From Candidatus Nitronereus thalassa (GTDB taxonomy: Bacteria; Nitrospirota; Nitrospiria; Nitrospirales; UBA8639), in the NCBI RefSeq assembly GCF_032191465.1, contig NZ_JAQOUE010000001.1, forward strand, positions 1,364,001 to 1,428,000: DNA of 64,000 bases, written 5' to 3'. How positions within the stretch are numbered: position 1 is the stretch's first letter; every line of letters begins with the position of its first letter. Below, one piece after another: positions 63,182 through 64,000 of this stretch. A program made the translations under genes and the position numbers. A model generated the notes under the pieces. It was not told where the DNA came from, did no database searches, and worked only from the letters and a program-made list of their open reading frames with translations.

Positions 63182-64000
63182 TTAACCACAACGATCCACC
63201 ACCGATCGAGTCTTTTGAAAAATCTGCTCCCAAGTGAATTCCGTTAGAACACGTTGACGACCATTGTCACCCAAAGCTTTTGCCCTTGTTGGATCTGACA
63301 GCAACGTCCTCACGGCATCACAAATTGCTTCAATCTGAGTCCCATCAACTCGGAAACCCGTCACGCCTTCTACAATGGCATCCTCCGTCCCACCACTTGT
63401 CCCGCCGATGACAGGCTTTCCCATAGCCGACGCCTCAAGAAACACAATCCCAAAGCCCTCGATATCTTCTCCGATCTGACGATTGGGCATGACAAAGATA
63501 TCGCCCGCAGCATAATAGCCGGAAAGTTCATCATCAGGAACTTCCCCAGCAAAGACGACATGATCAACCACCCCATACTCATACACGAGATTTTGAAGAT
63601 ACGCGCCATCACCACCAATCCCAACAATAAGGTATTTCACCGTTGGAAATTCATCCAGAATTTTTGGCAACGCTTTAATGACCATATCTTGTCCTTTTCG
63701 GCAATTCAATCGTCCGACGGTTAACAAGACGGGATCTTGGCGCAGCTTATGGCGCTCACGAATCGCCTCTCCAGAAGTGTTGGAATTATTGAATAACTCA
63801 CCGCTCACCCCAGGGTTAATAATATGTATGTTATGAGCATGCGTCCCGATATTTTCCAATATGTGTTTGGTGTTTGTTGAATTGGCAATTACGGCTGCCG
63901 CTCCGTTGTAGATCTTTGGCATGAGCCACGAAAATTTTTTGGATGTGAGGTGCGTCTGTATTTCTTCGCCATGCGCATACAGGAGGTAGGGAACTCGAGT
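63182..64000 (-). CDS. Glycosyltransferase, GT4 type (5' end beyond the window)
   Basis: The frame is open to the right edge. The visible 272 residues start in TRVPYLLYAHGEEIQTHLTS, where the acceptor domain ends, followed by AAAVIANSTNTKHILENIG and the donor domain: VLLTVGRLNCRKGQDMVIKAL and IEGFGIVFLEASAMGKPVIG with its paired glutamates (EGFGIVFLE). It is a GT-B fold retaining glycosyltransferase. An internal ATG at 63922 is not the start because the upstream sequence continues the fold. It is separated by about 126 bases from the RIFT-barrel gene. Confidence 0.9.
   Translation of the reverse strand, partial: TRVPYLLYAHGEEIQTHLTSKKFSWLMPKIYNGAAAVIANSTNTKHILENIGTHAHNIHIINPGVSGELFNNSNTSGEAIRERHKLRQDPVLLTVGRLNCRKGQDMVIKALPKILDEFPTVKYLIVGIGGDGAYLQNLVYEYGVVDHVVFAGEVPDDELSGYYAAGDIFVMPNRQIGEDIEGFGIVFLEASAMGKPVIGGTSGGTEDAIVEGVTGFRVDGTQIEAICDAVRTLLSDPTRAKALGDNGRQRVLTEFTWEQIFQKTRSVVDRCG

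Overview
The window looks like chromosome of a Gram-negative bacterium, most likely a member of Nitrospirota (Nitrospira-like). This is inferred from the gene set, not measured: hopanoid-type squalene genes (hpnD-hpnE), a DUF151 nuclease pair in front of rplM-rpsI-argC-argJ, an uppS-cdsA-dxr-rseP-proS run, and a full exosortase A (XrtA/EpsI/PrsK/PrsR) exopolysaccharide locus. No tRNA, rRNA, CRISPR array or insertion sequence was recognised.

Bases 1-26040 are mostly housekeeping. They hold a PHP phosphoesterase, an uncharacterised protein, a YjbQ-family protein, an SH3-like membrane protein, hpnD-hpnE, a family 4 uracil-DNA glycosylase, a PlsC-type acyltransferase, two small unknowns and the TldE/TldD protease pair. 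Next comes the envelope and isoprenoid operon uppS-cdsA-dxr-rseP, then proS, two DUF151 nucleases, rplM-rpsI with a clear terminator, and argC-argJ. The stretch ends in a three-gene signalling unit (histidine kinase, lipoprotein, sigma-54 activator) with the gene order and sequence features of enterobacterial glrK-qseG-glrR.

Bases 26400-31600 hold xrtA, epsI, prsK and prsR. XrtA is the membrane sorting enzyme, and PrsK/PrsR are the kinase and sigma-54 activator usually found with it.

Bases 32121-40208 are the highlight. A textbook class I cyclic-di-GMP riboswitch (GEMM-I) sits directly upstream of a 2646-residue secreted protein. That protein is built from fibronectin type III (FnIII) and other beta-sandwich modules. 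It contains a 1392-bp in-frame tandem repeat, apparently identical between copies (two full copies and a partial third), and a second 619-bp duplicated block. A parallel beta-helix of about 370 residues appears to be inserted inside one FnIII domain. This fits a c-di-GMP-controlled extracellular matrix or adhesin protein beside the exopolysaccharide locus.

Bases 40800-64000 are a somewhat more AT-rich polysaccharide assembly region, nearly all on the minus strand. It holds a multi-pass GT-C-like protein, a secreted protein ending in an FnIII stub, a SAM-methyltransferase-like protein, several GT2 and GT4 glycosyltransferases and a UbiA prenyltransferase. It also holds a Wzx-type flippase (plus strand), a HAD hydrolase and four proteins typical of XrtA loci or polysaccharide turnover: a FemAB-like protein, an O-antigen-ligase-like protein, an asparagine-synthase-type amidotransferase and a RIFT-barrel/toroid protein. 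The last glycosyltransferase runs off the right edge.

A working model is that the minus-strand genes build and polymerise an extracellular polysaccharide, XrtA anchors or releases protein partners encoded elsewhere, PrsK/PrsR control the set, and c-di-GMP acts on the giant protein through its riboswitch.
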